Source: Lysobacter sp. ISL-50 (GTDB lineage Bacteria > Pseudomonadota > Gammaproteobacteria > Xanthomonadales > Xanthomonadaceae). Taken from it: a stretch of DNA of 64,000 nucleotides. Positions 8,631 through 17,901 of the stretch are shown here, piece after piece (the first letter of the stretch is position 1; each line of letters begins with the position of its first letter). Both the position numbers and the translations under genes were made by a program. The notes below the pieces were generated by a model. That model made no database searches and had not been told where the DNA came from. It saw only the letters and a program-made list of their open reading frames with translations. The stretch covers positions 1-64,000 of the forward strand of contig NZ_JAGGRI010000045.1 of NCBI RefSeq assembly GCF_018612875.1. Direction: 5' to 3'.

Positions 8631-10322
8631 ATGCACCACACGTCCCTGATCGCGATCCTGGTAGCCGGCTTCGTCCTGGCCTTCATCTTCGGAATGATCG
8701 CGCAACGCCTGCGGCTGTCGCCGCTGGTGGGCTACCTCATCGCCGGCATCATCGCCGGTCCCTTCACGCCGGGTTTCGTCGGCGATCAAACCCTCGCGCC
8801 GCAGTTGGCCGAAATCGGCGTCATCTTGCTGATGTTCGGCGTCGGCCTGCATTTCTCGCTCGGCGATCTGCTCGAGGTCAAAGCCATCGCCTTGCCCGGC
8901 GCGATCCTGCAGATCGCGGTGGCCACCGCGTTGGGTTGGGGCATGGCGTGGTACCTGGGCTGGTCGCACGGGGCCGGACTGGTGTTCGGGTTGGCCTTGT
9001 CGGTCGCCAGTACCGTGGTGCTGTTGCGGGCGCTGGAAGAACGGCGGCTGGTGGAAACCGCCAAGGGCCGCATCGCGGTCGGCTGGCTGATCGTGGAAGA
9101 CCTGGCGATGGTGCTGGCGCTGGTGCTGCTGCCGGCGTTGTCGGGACTGCTCAAGGGCGAGGACACCGAAGGCTCGGCGATCTGGAGCCAGTTGTTCGTC
9201 ACCCTGGCCAAGGTCGGCGCCTTCGTCGCCTTCATGCTGATCGTCGGACGGCGGGTGATTCCGTGGATTCTCGAACGCGTCGCCGGCACCGGTTCGCGCG
9301 AGTTGTTCACCCTGTGCGTGCTGGCGATCGCGCTGGGCGTGGCGTTCGGCTCGGCCGAGCTGTTCGGGGTGTCGTTCGCGCTGGGCGCGTTCTTCGCCGG
9401 GATGATGCTCAACGAATCCGAATTCAGCCATCAGGCCGCCAACGAGACCCTGCCGCTGCGCGACGCGTTCGCGGTGCTGTTCTTCGTCTCGGTCGGCATG
9501 CTGTTCAATCCGATGATCCTGATCGAGGAGCCGCTGGAAGTGCTGGCGGTGTTCGCGATCATCGTCTTCGGCAAGTCGGCCGCCGCCTACGCGCTGGTGC
9601 GCGCGTTCGGCAAGCCCAATTCGACCGCGCTGATGATCTCGGCCAGCCTGGCGCAGATCGGCGAGTTCTCCTTCATCCTCGCCACCCTCGGCATCGAGCT
9701 GAAGATCCTGCCCAAGGAAGGCCAGGACCTGATCCTGGCCGGCGCGCTGATGTCGATCGTGGTCAATCCGCTGCTGTTCGCCTGGCTCGACCGCAAGCAG
9801 GCGCGCGACGCGGCCGCGCTGCAGGAAGCGCAGACCGATGCGGTGATCGCGCCGGTGCCGGCCGATATCGACAAGCACGTGATCCTGATCGGCTACGGCC
9901 GCGTCGGCAGCGAGCTGGCGCGCCTGCTGACCGAGCACAGCGTGCCGCTGGTGGTCATCGACGGCGAAGACAGCCTGATCGCCAAGGCGCGCGCGGCCGG
10001 CTTGCCGGCGATCCTGGGCAACGCGGTCAACGAGCGCGTGCTGCGCGAAGCCGTGCCCGAGCGCGCGACCACGGTGATGCTGGCGATCCCGCAGGCGCTG
10101 GAGGCCGGCGAGATCATCGCCAAGCTGCGCGAGATCAATCCGGCGCTGAGCATCGTCGCGCGCGCGCACAGCGACAACGAAGTGCGTCATCTCATCCAGC
10201 ACGGCGCCGACGGCGCGGTGATGGCCGAGCGCGAATTGGCGCACAGTCTGGCCGAGATGGTGCTGGCCGCGCCGGTGTACCGCGGCGACCGTCGTCTGCC
10301 GCCATCGACGGCCTTGGTCTGA
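8631..10322 (+). CDS. YbaL/Kef-type monovalent cation:proton antiporter
   Basis: An inner-membrane CPA2 family protein of 563 residues, predicted to exchange K+ or Na+ for H+. Residues 1-385 form about 12-13 membrane segments of the Na/H-exchanger fold, with LVGYLIAGIIAGPFTPG early and the family motif FGVSFALGAFFAGMMLNESEF near residue 245. From about residue 410 a TrkA-N/RCK nucleotide-binding domain follows (HVILIGYGRVGSELARLL, then VVIDGED), so gating by NAD(H) is likely. Fusion of exchanger and RCK in one chain is usual for YbaL/KefB-type proteins. It is a single gene, with the YceH-family gene 42 bases downstream. Confidence 0.92.
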   Translation: MHHTSLIAILVAGFVLAFIFGMIAQRLRLSPLVGYLIAGIIAGPFTPGFVGDQTLAPQLAEIGVILLMFGVGLHFSLGDLLEVKAIALPGAILQIAVATALGWGMAWYLGWSHGAGLVFGLALSVASTVVLLRALEERRLVETAKGRIAVGWLIVEDLAMVLALVLLPALSGLLKGEDTEGSAIWSQLFVTLAKVGAFVAFMLIVGRRVIPWILERVAGTGSRELFTLCVLAIALGVAFGSAELFGVSFALGAFFAGMMLNESEFSHQAANETLPLRDAFAVLFFVSVGMLFNPMILIEEPLEVLAVFAIIVFGKSAAAYALVRAFGKPNSTALMISASLAQIGEFSFILATLGIELKILPKEGQDLILAGALMSIVVNPLLFAWLDRKQARDAAALQEAQTDAVIAPVPADIDKHVILIGYGRVGSELARLLTEHSVPLVVIDGEDSLIAKARAAGLPAILGNAVNERVLREAVPERATTVMLAIPQALEAGEIIAKLREINPALSIVARAHSDNEVRHLIQHGADGAVMAERELAHSLAEMVLAAPVYRGDRRLPPSTALV

Positions 10323-10364
10323 GCGCGCTAGGCTGATCCCGTCTTTCTGGAAACCCGCACGGCC

Positions 10365-11072
10365 ATGAGCGCAATCGACACCTCCGAATCCGAATCCTCC
10401 GGCACCGAAAACACCGACGCCGACGCCGCACCGGAAAACCCCGCGCCGCAACTCAGCGCGACCGAGGCCCGCATCATCGGCAGCCTGATCGAAAAGGAAG
10501 CGACCACGCCGGACGCGTATCCACTGACCCTCAACGCCATCGTCACCGCGTGCAATCAAAAGACTTCGCGCGAGCCGATCACGGCGCTGGAACAAGGCGA
10601 GGTCGCCAACGCGCTGCGCCGGCTGGAACCGCGCGGCTGGGTGAAGTCGCAGCACGCCTCGCGCGCGGAGCGCTATTCGCACCGCGCCGGCGCGGTGCTG
10701 GACGTGACCCGTCCGCAGAGCATGCTGATCGCGCTGCTGATGCTGCGCGGCCCACAGACCACGCACGAGCTGCTGGTGCGCAGCGAGCGCATGGCCAAGT
10801 TCGAATCGGCCGGCGACGTGCAGTACGCGCTGGAGCGGCTGGCGCAGCATTCGCCGCCGCTGGTGCGGCTGCTCGGCCGCCAGCCCGGGCAACGCGAAGA
10901 TCGCTACGGCCATCTGCTGTGCGGCGAGCCGGTGTGGAACGGCAGCGTCTCGGGCGGTTCGGAGGACGGCGGCGCATCGCCGGCGGCGCAATCGGCGCTG
11001 ATCGGGCGCATCGAGGCGCTGGAGGCGAAGGTCGCCGAGCTGGAAGCGCGGTTGGAAGCGGCCGGGGCCTGA
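10365..11072 (+). CDS. YceH family (DUF480) protein
   Basis: A 235-residue protein of the YceH/DUF480 family, which folds as two winged helices; function not established. The N-terminal 25 residues are acidic, Ser/Glu-rich and probably disordered. The core starts at LSATEARIIGSLIEKEATTPDAYPL, and NQKTSREPI, GWVKSQHASRAERYSHR and LMLRGPQTTHELLVRSERM are characteristic for the family. The C-terminal 25 residues (IGRIEALEAKVAELEARLEA) are a short coiled coil. It may be co-transcribed with the antiporter upstream. Confidence 0.9.
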   Translation: MSAIDTSESESSGTENTDADAAPENPAPQLSATEARIIGSLIEKEATTPDAYPLTLNAIVTACNQKTSREPITALEQGEVANALRRLEPRGWVKSQHASRAERYSHRAGAVLDVTRPQSMLIALLMLRGPQTTHELLVRSERMAKFESAGDVQYALERLAQHSPPLVRLLGRQPGQREDRYGHLLCGEPVWNGSVSGGSEDGGASPAAQSALIGRIEALEAKVAELEARLEAAGA

Positions 11073-11102
11073 GTTTCGTCGCGAGGATGGGTGCGGTCGC
11101 GG

Positions 11103-11240
11103 TTACGAATTCGCCGCGTTGCGGGTGATGGGCTTGAACGCGCCCTTGGCGCGTTCGCGCGAGGCGTCGATGCCGGCGTCGTTATCGGCCTGCGCGGGCG
11201 GCGCAGTCGCGGCGGCGGGACGGTCCTTCACGGCGGGCAT
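11103..11240 (-). CDS. Possible small hypothetical protein, 45 residues
   Basis: A short frame starting MPAVKDRPAAAT and ending RNAANS lies in the 263-base gap between the YceH-family gene and cobS. Its third codon positions are almost all G or C, as in the neighbouring real genes, and a GAGG sequence lies about 10 bases before the ATG. The sequence is Ala/Pro-rich with no recognisable domain and no membrane segment. It could be an expressed small protein after cobS or a chance frame in GC-rich DNA. Confidence 0.35.
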   Translation of the reverse strand: MPAVKDRPAAATAPPAQADNDAGIDASRERAKGAFKPITRNAANS

Positions 11241-11335
11241 GGGCGGGCGCCTCGCGGCATGGGAGGGGATCGGTCGCCAGCGTCGCAGGCGCGGGCCCGG
11301 CCGGCGGTTCCTATCTTGCGCTTTCGCCGTCGGCC

Positions 11336-12076
11336 TTACTGCGCCAAGGCCCAGGCGACCAGCACGCCGGCTTCGGTCAACTCGGTCAAGGCGCCGCAGG
11401 TGTCGCCGGTCATGCCCTGCAGGCGGCGCATGCAGGCGCGGCGCCACAGCGCGAACAGCGCCAGCGCCACCAGCAACGCCAGACCGCCGCGCCAACCAGC
11501 GAGCGCGCACGCCGCGGCGCTGACCAACAAGGCGGCGATGCACGCCATGCGCGGCGCATCGACCAAGGCCTGCCCCAACCCGCCGCTGCGCACATAGGGC
11601 GTGGTCACGAACGCCAGAGTCAGCGCCGCGCGCGCCAGCATCGGCGCCAACAGCAGCGCCGCCCACGCCGGCGCCGGCAGGCTCGCCAGCGCGGCGAATT
11701 TCAGCAGCAGCGCCAGCACCACGGCGACCACGCCGATCGGGCCGCTGCGCGGGTCTTTCATGATCGTCAGAGTGCGCTCGCGCCGTTGCGCCTCGTCGCT
11801 GCCCATGCCGCCGACCCAGGCGTCGGCGCTGTCGGCCAGGCCGTCCAGGTGCAAGGCGCCGGTCAACAGCACCCACAGCGTCAGCGACAACGCCGCCGCC
11901 AACAGCGGCGGGCGGGTCTGCAGCAGCCAGGCCAGCGCGCACAGCAAGGCGCCGATCAACAACCCGGCCAGCGGATACCAGACCAGCGAACGCGTCTGCG
12001 CGCGCGGATCGGCGAACACCCGCGCCGGCACCGGAATCCGGGTGAGGAACCCGATCGCGGCCAGCAGCGCGCGCAT
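11336..12076 (-). CDS. cobS: Adenosylcobinamide-GDP ribazoletransferase (cobalamin synthase)
   Basis: An inner-membrane enzyme that joins adenosylcobinamide-GDP to alpha-ribazole (phosphate), completing the cobalamin nucleotide loop. It has 246 residues and about six to seven membrane segments. The conserved acidic motif HLDGLADSADAWVGG near residue 75 is the Mg-binding site of the CDP-alcohol-phosphotransferase-like fold. Its ATG overlaps the stop codon of the preceding cobC by one base (TGATG), so translation is probably coupled. It is the last recognisable gene of the B12 operon. Confidence 0.94.
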   Translation of the reverse strand: MRALLAAIGFLTRIPVPARVFADPRAQTRSLVWYPLAGLLIGALLCALAWLLQTRPPLLAAALSLTLWVLLTGALHLDGLADSADAWVGGMGSDEAQRRERTLTIMKDPRSGPIGVVAVVLALLLKFAALASLPAPAWAALLLAPMLARAALTLAFVTTPYVRSGGLGQALVDAPRMACIAALLVSAAACALAGWRGGLALLVALALFALWRRACMRRLQGMTGDTCGALTELTEAGVLVAWALAQ

Positions 12077-12684
12077 CAGCCGCCGACCGGATCGGCCTGA
12101 GCCAGCGCGGCCTCGCTTTCGCGCGCCGGCTTCGGCGGCCAGTTCAGCGCATGCAGCGAGGCATGCGCGACATCGATATTGAGCAGGTCGGTGTAACGCC
12201 GTCCCGCCGCCAGACAGCGCAGCAGCCGGATCGCCCCGCCGTGGGTCACCACCAGCACGCGCTGGCCGGGATAGCCGCGCACGATGTCATCCGCGGCCGC
12301 GGTCAGGCGCGCGGCGAAATCGGCGAAGCGTTCCGCGCCCGGCGGCGGATGCGCGACCGGATCGGCCCAGAACCGCGCCAGCGCGTCGCCCTCTTCTGCG
12401 GCGATCGCGTCCACCGGTTTGCCCTGCCATTGGCCGAAGTGATACTCGCGCAGACGCGGCTCCAGGCTCAGCGGCAGGCCGCGCACCTGCGACAGCTCCT
12501 GCGCGAACGCCGCGCAACGCTGCAGCGGCGAGCTGACGATGGCGTCCCAGTCGCGGCCGAGCACGGCGTCGCGCATCTGCCGCCAGCCCAGTTCCAGCAG
12601 GCTGTCGTCGAGTTGGCCGCGGTAGCTGCGATGGCCGGTGTCGCCGTGGCGCAGCAGATCGATGGGGGCGGCGCTTGAGCTCAT
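12076..12684 (-). CDS. cobC: Alpha-ribazole phosphatase-like histidine phosphatase
   Basis: A histidine phosphatase superfamily member of 202 residues, predicted to dephosphorylate alpha-ribazole-5'-phosphate (or adenosylcobalamin-5'-phosphate). The catalytic start is IDLLRHGDTGH (phospho-accepting His in RHG). The second conserved segment is VLVVTHGGAIRLL. I chose the ATG at 12684 (MSSSAAPIDLL) because the longer frame adds an Arg-rich stretch outside the family. The position between cobT and cobS supports the B12 role over a general phosphoglycerate-mutase role. A 133-base gap separates it from cobT, unlike the tight joins elsewhere in the operon. Confidence 0.85.
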   Translation of the reverse strand: MSSSAAPIDLLRHGDTGHRSYRGQLDDSLLELGWRQMRDAVLGRDWDAIVSSPLQRCAAFAQELSQVRGLPLSLEPRLREYHFGQWQGKPVDAIAAEEGDALARFWADPVAHPPPGAERFADFAARLTAAADDIVRGYPGQRVLVVTHGGAIRLLRCLAAGRRYTDLLNIDVAHASLHALNWPPKPARESEAALAQADPVGG

Positions 12685-12817
12685 CGCGGCATCGTTCCTT
12701 GTGCGCGGTCGGCGATCGTGGGCCACGATGATGCCTGCTCGGCGTCCGCTCGGGAATGGGACCGCGAGCGCACTTGCGCAGGTCCATACACTTGCCCTTC
12801 GCGGCGCCGCCGAGGGT

Positions 12818-13909
12818 TCACGCGCTCGCGCCGGCCGAGACGCCGGCCTGGGCGAAGGTCGCCATGCCGTTGTGCAGATCGCAGGCCAGCCGCAGCAGCG
12901 GCACCGCCACCGCCGCCCCGCTGGCTTCGCCCAGGCGAAGTTGCAGATCCAGCAGCGGCTGCGCCTGCAGAGCGTCGAGCACCGCGGCGTGGCCGCGCTC
13001 GTGCGAGCGGTGCGCGTACAGCAGCCAATCGCGGCAATCCGGATTGAGCCGCAGCGCGGTCAGCGCGGCGACCGAGGCGATGAAGCCATCGACCAGCACC
13101 GGCAACCCGGCCTGCGCCGCGGCCACATACGCGCCGGCCAGCGCGGCAATTTCGAAACCACCCAGGCGGCGCAGGCGTTCCCAGTCGTCGCCGGCGCCGG
13201 CGTGCAACGCCAGCGCGCGTTCGATCACCGTGACCTTATGCGCGATGCCGGCCGCATCCAGGCCGGTGCCGGCGCCGGCCAGGTCGGCCGGCGCGCGTTG
13301 CAGCAGCGCACAGGCCAGCGCCGCCGCCGAGGTGGTATTGGCGATGCCCATCTCGCCGCCGATGAACACCTGCGCGCCGGCGTCCAGCGCCGCGCGCACG
13401 CTGGCCGCGCCGGCCGCGAGCGCAGCCTGCAACTGCGCCTCGCTCATCGCCGGCCCTGCGCAGAAGTTGTCCGTGCTCGGCGCGATGATGGCGCGATGCA
13501 CGCCGGCCACCGGGCCCGGATCGTTGACCGTGCCCAGGTTGACCACGTCCAGATTCGCGCCGAGGCTGCGCGCGAGCACGCTGATCGCGGCGCCGCCGCT
13601 GGCGAAGTTGCGCACCATCTCGCCGGTGACCGCCTGCGGAAACGCCGACACGCCTTCGGCGGCGACACCGTGATCGGCGGCGAACACGCTGATCCACACC
13701 CGCTGCGCCGACGGCGTCGGCGTGCGCTGCAACCCTGCCAACCGCACCGCCAGCGCTTCCAGCGCGCCCAGCGATCCCGGCGGCTTGGTCAGCTGCTGCT
13801 GCCGCGCCAGCGCCTGCGCGCGGATGTCCGCGTCCGGGCGCATGCACTCGCCCCGCCACCACTTGCCTTGCTCGTTCAAATCCACGTCTCCTTCGATCGC
13901 CGTACTCAC
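12818..13909 (-). CDS. cobT: Nicotinate-nucleotide--dimethylbenzimidazole phosphoribosyltransferase
   Basis: Makes alpha-ribazole phosphate from dimethylbenzimidazole and nicotinate mononucleotide. Family marks are [20 protein letters not shown] near the N-terminus, [37 protein letters not shown], and [15 protein letters not shown] near the C-terminus. The start is not certain. A GTG at 13909 overlaps the cobU stop (GTGA) and gives 363 residues including a WW...C segment before the core. An ATG at 13843 gives 341 residues. I favour the GTG because nearly every junction in this operon overlaps in the same way. Confidence 0.93.
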   Translation of the reverse strand: MSTAIEGDVDLNEQGKWWRGECMRPDADIRAQALARQQQLTKPPGSLGALEALAVRLAGLQRTPTPSAQRVWISVFAADHGVAAEGVSAFPQAVTGEMVRNFASGGAAISVLARSLGANLDVVNLGTVNDPGPVAGVHRAIIAPSTDNFCAGPAMSEAQLQAALAAGAASVRAALDAGAQVFIGGEMGIANTTSAAALACALLQRAPADLAGAGTGLDAAGIAHKVTVIERALALHAGAGDDWERLRRLGGFEIAALAGAYVAAAQAGLPVLVDGFIASVAALTALRLNPDCRDWLLYAHRSHERGHAAVLDALQAQPLLDLQLRLGEASGAAVAVPLLRLACDLHNGMATFAQAGVSAGASA

Positions 13910-14424
13910 AACGCGGGCCCTTTCAACACCAGCGGCAAACCCGCCGCGACGAAGACCACCCGCTCGCACACCTGCCCCAGCGCCTGATGCAGGCGCCCGG
14001 CTTCATCGACATAGCGCCGGGTCAACTCGCCCATCGGGATCACGCCCAGGCCGACTTCGTTGCTGACCAACAGCACCGTGCCGTCCAGCCCCGGCAAGGC
14101 CGACAACAAGGCGTAGCGTTCGCGCTCCCACACGCCTTCATCCGCCGCGCCAAGCAGATTGCTGAGCCACAGCGTCAGGCAGTCCACCAACAGGCAGCGC
14201 CCCGGCGCGGCTTGCGCGCGCAAAGTCTCGGCCAGGGCGAACGGCTCTTCGATGCAGGCCCAGTGCACCGGCCGGCGCGCGCGGTGATGGGCGATGCGTT
14301 CGCTCATCTCCCCGTCCAGCGCCTGCGCGGTGGCGATATAGACCACCTCATCGAACGACGACGCCAGCCGTTCGGCCAACGCGCTCTTGCCCGAACGCGC
14401 GCCGCCGATAATCAGACTGTGCAT
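13906..14424 (-). CDS. cobU: Bifunctional adenosylcobinamide kinase/guanylyltransferase
   Basis: Phosphorylates adenosylcobinamide and then transfers GMP to give adenosylcobinamide-GDP. It is a 172-residue soluble protein, normal for the family. The P-loop [13 protein letters not shown] begins at residue 5. The kinase/transferase motifs [16 protein letters not shown] and [14 protein letters not shown] follow, then [28 protein letters not shown]. The start ATG at 14424 lies 13 bases inside the end of cobQ. The stop overlaps the GTG of cobT. Confidence 0.95.
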   Translation of the reverse strand: MHSLIIGGARSGKSALAERLASSFDEVVYIATAQALDGEMSERIAHHRARRPVHWACIEEPFALAETLRAQAAPGRCLLVDCLTLWLSNLLGAADEGVWERERYALLSALPGLDGTVLLVSNEVGLGVIPMGELTRRYVDEAGRLHQALGQVCERVVFVAAGLPLVLKGPAL

Positions 14425-15890
14425 GCGCCCGGCTCCAATCCGAACAACCTCGCCAATGCCTCGGTATCCAGATGCGCTTGCACCGCATCGGCCAGCCGTT
14501 CGATGCTGGCCTCGCGCAGACCGCGCAGATCCAGCGCCTGCGCCTGCTCCAACCCGGCCCAGCGCAACAACGCGGCCAGGGCCTGCGGTTCGTCGAACAC
14601 GCCATGCAGATAGGTGCCGAGGATCTGGCCGTCGGCCGAAATCGCGCCGTCGCGGCGGCCGTCTTCCAGATGCACCGCCGGCCGCTCCAGCGCGGCGCCG
14701 GTGCTGATGCCGCAATGGATTTCGTAACCGCCGACCGCCGCCTCGCCGAACGCGAGCCGGCCGCGCACGTTGCGCAGTTGCTTGTGCGCGTCCAGGGTGG
14801 TCTCCAGATCGAACCAGCCCAGGCCGGTGCTGGAACCGGCTTCGCCTTCGATGCCGAGCGGATCGTGCACGGCGCGGCCGAGCATCTGCCATCCGCCGCA
14901 GATGCCGATCAGCTTGCCGCCGTAGCGCAGATGACGGGAAATCGCCGAGGGCCAACCCTGCCGGCGCAGCCAGTCCAGATCGGCGCGGGTGGATTTCGAC
15001 CCGGGCAGCACGATCAGATCGCACACCGGCGGGGTTTCGCCCGGGCCGACGAACACGCACTCGACCTGCGGATGCGCGCGCAGCGCATCGAAGTCGTTGT
15101 GATTGCTGATCCGCGGCAAGGCCGGCACGGCCACGCGCAACCGCGCGCCCTGCTTGCTCTGGTCGGCGCGCGGCAAGGCGTCCTCGGCCTCCAGGTGCAG
15201 GCCGTGCAGATACGGCAATACGCCCAGCACCGCCTTGCCGGTTTCGCGCTGCAGCCAGTCCAGCCCGGGTTGCAGCAGGCCGATGTCGCCGCGAAAGCGG
15301 TTGATGACGAAGCCTTTCACGCGCGCGCGTTCGCTCTCGGACAACAGCGCCAGGGTGCCGACCAGATGCGCGAACACGCCGCCGCGGTCGATGTCGGCGA
15401 TCAGCAGCACCGGGCAATCCACCGCTTCGGCATAGCCCATGTTGGCGATGTCGTTGGCGCGCAGATTGATCTCGGCCGGGCTGCCGGCGCCTTCGACCAC
15501 CACCGCGTCGAACAGATCGGTGAGGCGCTGATGCGAGATCAACACCGCTTCCATCGCCACGCGCTTGTAGTCGTGGTAATCGCGCGCGTCCAGATTGGCC
15601 ACGGCGCGGCCGTGCACGATCACCTGCGCGCCGGTGTCGCTGTTGGGCTTGAGCAGGATCGGATTGAAATCGGTATGCGGCGCGAGCCCGGCCGCCTGCG
15701 CCTGCACCGCCTGGGCGCGGCCGATCTCGCCGCCGTCCTCGGTCACCGCCGAATTCAGCGCCATGTTCTGCGGCTTGAACGGCGCGACCGCGACGCCGCG
15801 GCGCCGCAGCCATCGGCACAGGGCCGTGACCAGCGCGCTCTTGCCCGCATCCGAGGTGCAGCCTTGCACCATCACTACCCGCGCCGTCAT
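14412..15890 (-). CDS. cobQ: Cobyric acid synthase (glutamine-hydrolysing)
   Basis: Amidates side chains b, d, e and g of adenosylcobyrinate a,c-diamide to give cobyric acid, using ATP and glutamine. The 492-residue protein starts [18 protein letters not shown], the dethiobiotin-synthetase-like ATP site, with [12 protein letters not shown] downstream. The C-terminal glutamine amidotransferase domain has the nucleophile Cys in [11 protein letters not shown] and a His in GTYLHGVFD. The ATG overlaps the stop of the preceding cobD by the ATGA arrangement. Confidence 0.96.
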   Translation of the reverse strand: MTARVVMVQGCTSDAGKSALVTALCRWLRRRGVAVAPFKPQNMALNSAVTEDGGEIGRAQAVQAQAAGLAPHTDFNPILLKPNSDTGAQVIVHGRAVANLDARDYHDYKRVAMEAVLISHQRLTDLFDAVVVEGAGSPAEINLRANDIANMGYAEAVDCPVLLIADIDRGGVFAHLVGTLALLSESERARVKGFVINRFRGDIGLLQPGLDWLQRETGKAVLGVLPYLHGLHLEAEDALPRADQSKQGARLRVAVPALPRISNHNDFDALRAHPQVECVFVGPGETPPVCDLIVLPGSKSTRADLDWLRRQGWPSAISRHLRYGGKLIGICGGWQMLGRAVHDPLGIEGEAGSSTGLGWFDLETTLDAHKQLRNVRGRLAFGEAAVGGYEIHCGISTGAALERPAVHLEDGRRDGAISADGQILGTYLHGVFDEPQALAALLRWAGLEQAQALDLRGLREASIERLADAVQAHLDTEALARLFGLEPGACTV

Positions 15891-16906
15891 GTATCGCTCC
15901 CGTCGTGATCGCGCATCGTCGCATCCGCGCGGATTTGCGCCAGCGCCTCGTCCAACCGCAGCCATTCGTGTTCCGCGCCCGGCAGACCGAAACGCAGGCT
16001 CGGCGGGTGTTCGAACAGGCGGGTCAGGATGCCGCGCTCGGCCAGGGCCTGATGCCATTGCGGCGCGCGGCGGTCGCGCCGCCACTGGAAGAACGCGCTG
16101 CCGCCGCTGGGCGCCAGCCCGTGCGCGCTCAGCAACCGCGCCAGTCGCGCGCCTTGCTCCAGCAGTTGCGCGCGCATCGACGCCTGCCAGTCGCGATCGG
16201 CCAGGGCATGACGCAGGGCGTACCGCGCCGGCCCGGTCAACGTCCACGGGCCGAGCCGATCGCGCAATGATTCGAGCAGGGCCGGCGCGGCGCAGACGAA
16301 GCCGGCGCGGGCGCCGGCCAGGCCGAAGAATTTTCCGACCGAGCGCAACACGATCAGGCCTTCGCGCGCGCTGTCCGCGCACAGGCTGCGCTCGGGCTTG
16401 GCGTCGATGAAGGCTTCGTCGATCAACAGCCAGCCGCCGCGCGCGGCCAGTCCGGCGTGCAAGGCCAGCAGCGCGTCGCGTTCGAAAGCATCGCCGCCGG
16501 GATTGTTCGGATGGATCAGCACGATGACTTCGAACGCATCGGCCTGCGCGAACAACTCCGCCGCCGAATGCGTCGTCACCCGATGCCCGGCGCGCCGCCA
16601 CGCATGCGCATGCTCGGCGTAGCCGGGCGCGAGCATGCCCACGCGCGAGGGCGCGCGCAGTTCGGGCAAGGCCTGGATCGCCGCCTGCGAACCGGCGACC
16701 GCGAGCAGATCGCCGGCGCCGTAGTAATCGCGCGCGACATCGAGCAAGCCGTCGTCGTCTTCCGGCAAGCGATGCCAGGCGCGCGCGGGAATCGCCGGCA
16801 CCGGCCAGGCGCTCGGATTGATGCCGGTGGACAGGTCCAGCCAATCCTGCGCGGGAATGCCGTAGCGCTGCGCCGCGCGCAGCAGGCGGCCGCCGTGTTC
16901 AAGCAT
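15887..16906 (-). CDS. cobD: Threonine-phosphate decarboxylase
   Basis: A PLP-dependent class I/II aminotransferase-fold enzyme, predicted to make (R)-1-amino-2-propanol O-2-phosphate, the linker of the nucleotide loop. It has 339 residues. The start MLEHGGRLL and then [15 protein letters not shown] are typical for this family. The asparagine region is [10 protein letters not shown], the Asp site is LLIDEAFID, and the PLP lysine lies in [18 protein letters not shown] chose the ATG at 16906, 56 bases after the cbiB stop. In some naming systems this gene is called cobC. Confidence 0.93.
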   Translation of the reverse strand: MLEHGGRLLRAAQRYGIPAQDWLDLSTGINPSAWPVPAIPARAWHRLPEDDDGLLDVARDYYGAGDLLAVAGSQAAIQALPELRAPSRVGMLAPGYAEHAHAWRRAGHRVTTHSAAELFAQADAFEVIVLIHPNNPGGDAFERDALLALHAGLAARGGWLLIDEAFIDAKPERSLCADSAREGLIVLRSVGKFFGLAGARAGFVCAAPALLESLRDRLGPWTLTGPARYALRHALADRDWQASMRAQLLEQGARLARLLSAHGLAPSGGSAFFQWRRDRRAPQWHQALAERGILTRLFEHPPSLRFGLPGAEHEWLRLDEALAQIRADATMRDHDGSDT

Positions 16907-16962
16907 GAAGGTCGCCTCCGCGTGCGAACCGTTGCAGTCGTGTGGTGCCGACGCGGCCGGCC

Positions 16963-17901
16963 TCATGCATCCGCATACAGCCACCAGCCGAAGGCGAGCA
17001 ATAGAAATCCGCACAGCCAGTACGCGGTGCCGCGCACCACCAGACTCAGCGCGCGCATGATCGAATCCGCATCCGGCGCCGCGCCCTCGCCCAACAGCGG
17101 CCGCGATTCCCACACGCCGTGATACGGCGCATCGCCGCCCAGCCGCACCCGCAGCGCGCCCGCGCCGGCGGCCATCACCGGGCCCGCGTTCGGGCTGTCC
17201 CAGGCGCGCGCCTGGGTGCGCCAGCAACGCAGCGCGCTGCCGGTGTGGCCGAGCGCGGCGTAGGTCATCGCGGTCAAACGCGCGGGAATCCAGTTGAGCG
17301 CGTCGTCGATGCGCGCCGCCGCCCAGCCGAAGCGTCGATAGCGCGCGGTGCGATAACCCCACATCGCATCCAAAGTGTTCGCCAGCCGATACAGCACCGC
17401 GCCGGCCGGGCCGAGCACGGCGAACCAGAACAACGCCGCGAACACCGCGTCGCTGCCGTTCTCCAGCACCGATTCGGTCGCCGCCGCGGCCACGCGCTCG
17501 GCGTCGAGCGCTTGCGTATCGCGGCTGACGATGCGCCCGACCGCTGCGCGCGCGGCCGCCAGATCGCCGGCGGCCAGCGCGGCGGCGACCGGCGTGGCGT
17601 GCTCGCTCAGGCTGCGCAGGCCGATGGCGAAATACAGGGCCGCGGCGGCACAGGCGCAACCGGCCCACGGCGACCATTCAAGCAATTGCCGCTGCAACCA
17701 CCACACCGCGGCGCTGAGCGGCACCACCGCGAGCAACCAGGCCATCACGCCGCGCACGTGGCTGTCGCGATGCAGGATCGATTCGATCGCCCGCGCCAGC
17801 CGTCCGAACGCCACCAGCGGATGCGCGCGCCGCGGCTCGCCCAGCAGCGCATCCAGCAGCACGCCGGCCAGCATCGCCAGGGCCAGCGGCATGAGATTCA
17901 T
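16963..17901 (-). CDS. cbiB: Adenosylcobinamide-phosphate synthase
   Basis: An inner-membrane protein of 312 residues that attaches aminopropanol (phosphate) to cobyric acid. It has about five membrane helices. Family motifs are [16 protein letters not shown] near residue 22, [29 protein letters not shown], and [17 protein letters not shown]. The start ATG at 17901 overlaps the cobB stop (ATGA). It acts with the cobD product encoded next. Confidence 0.95.
   Translation of the reverse strand: MNLMPLALAMLAGVLLDALLGEPRRAHPLVAFGRLARAIESILHRDSHVRGVMAWLLAVVPLSAAVWWLQRQLLEWSPWAGCACAAAALYFAIGLRSLSEHATPVAAALAAGDLAAARAAVGRIVSRDTQALDAERVAAAATESVLENGSDAVFAALFWFAVLGPAGAVLYRLANTLDAMWGYRTARYRRFGWAAARIDDALNWIPARLTAMTYAALGHTGSALRCWRTQARAWDSPNAGPVMAAGAGALRVRLGGDAPYHGVWESRPLLGEGAAPDADSIMRALSLVVRGTAYWLCGFLLLAFGWWLYADA

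Noticed and set aside
8520-10991. Long minus-strand frame opposite the antiporter and YceH genes
   Set aside because: Translation is His/Arg/Gln-rich with no domain, and both plus-strand genes have clear family motifs.
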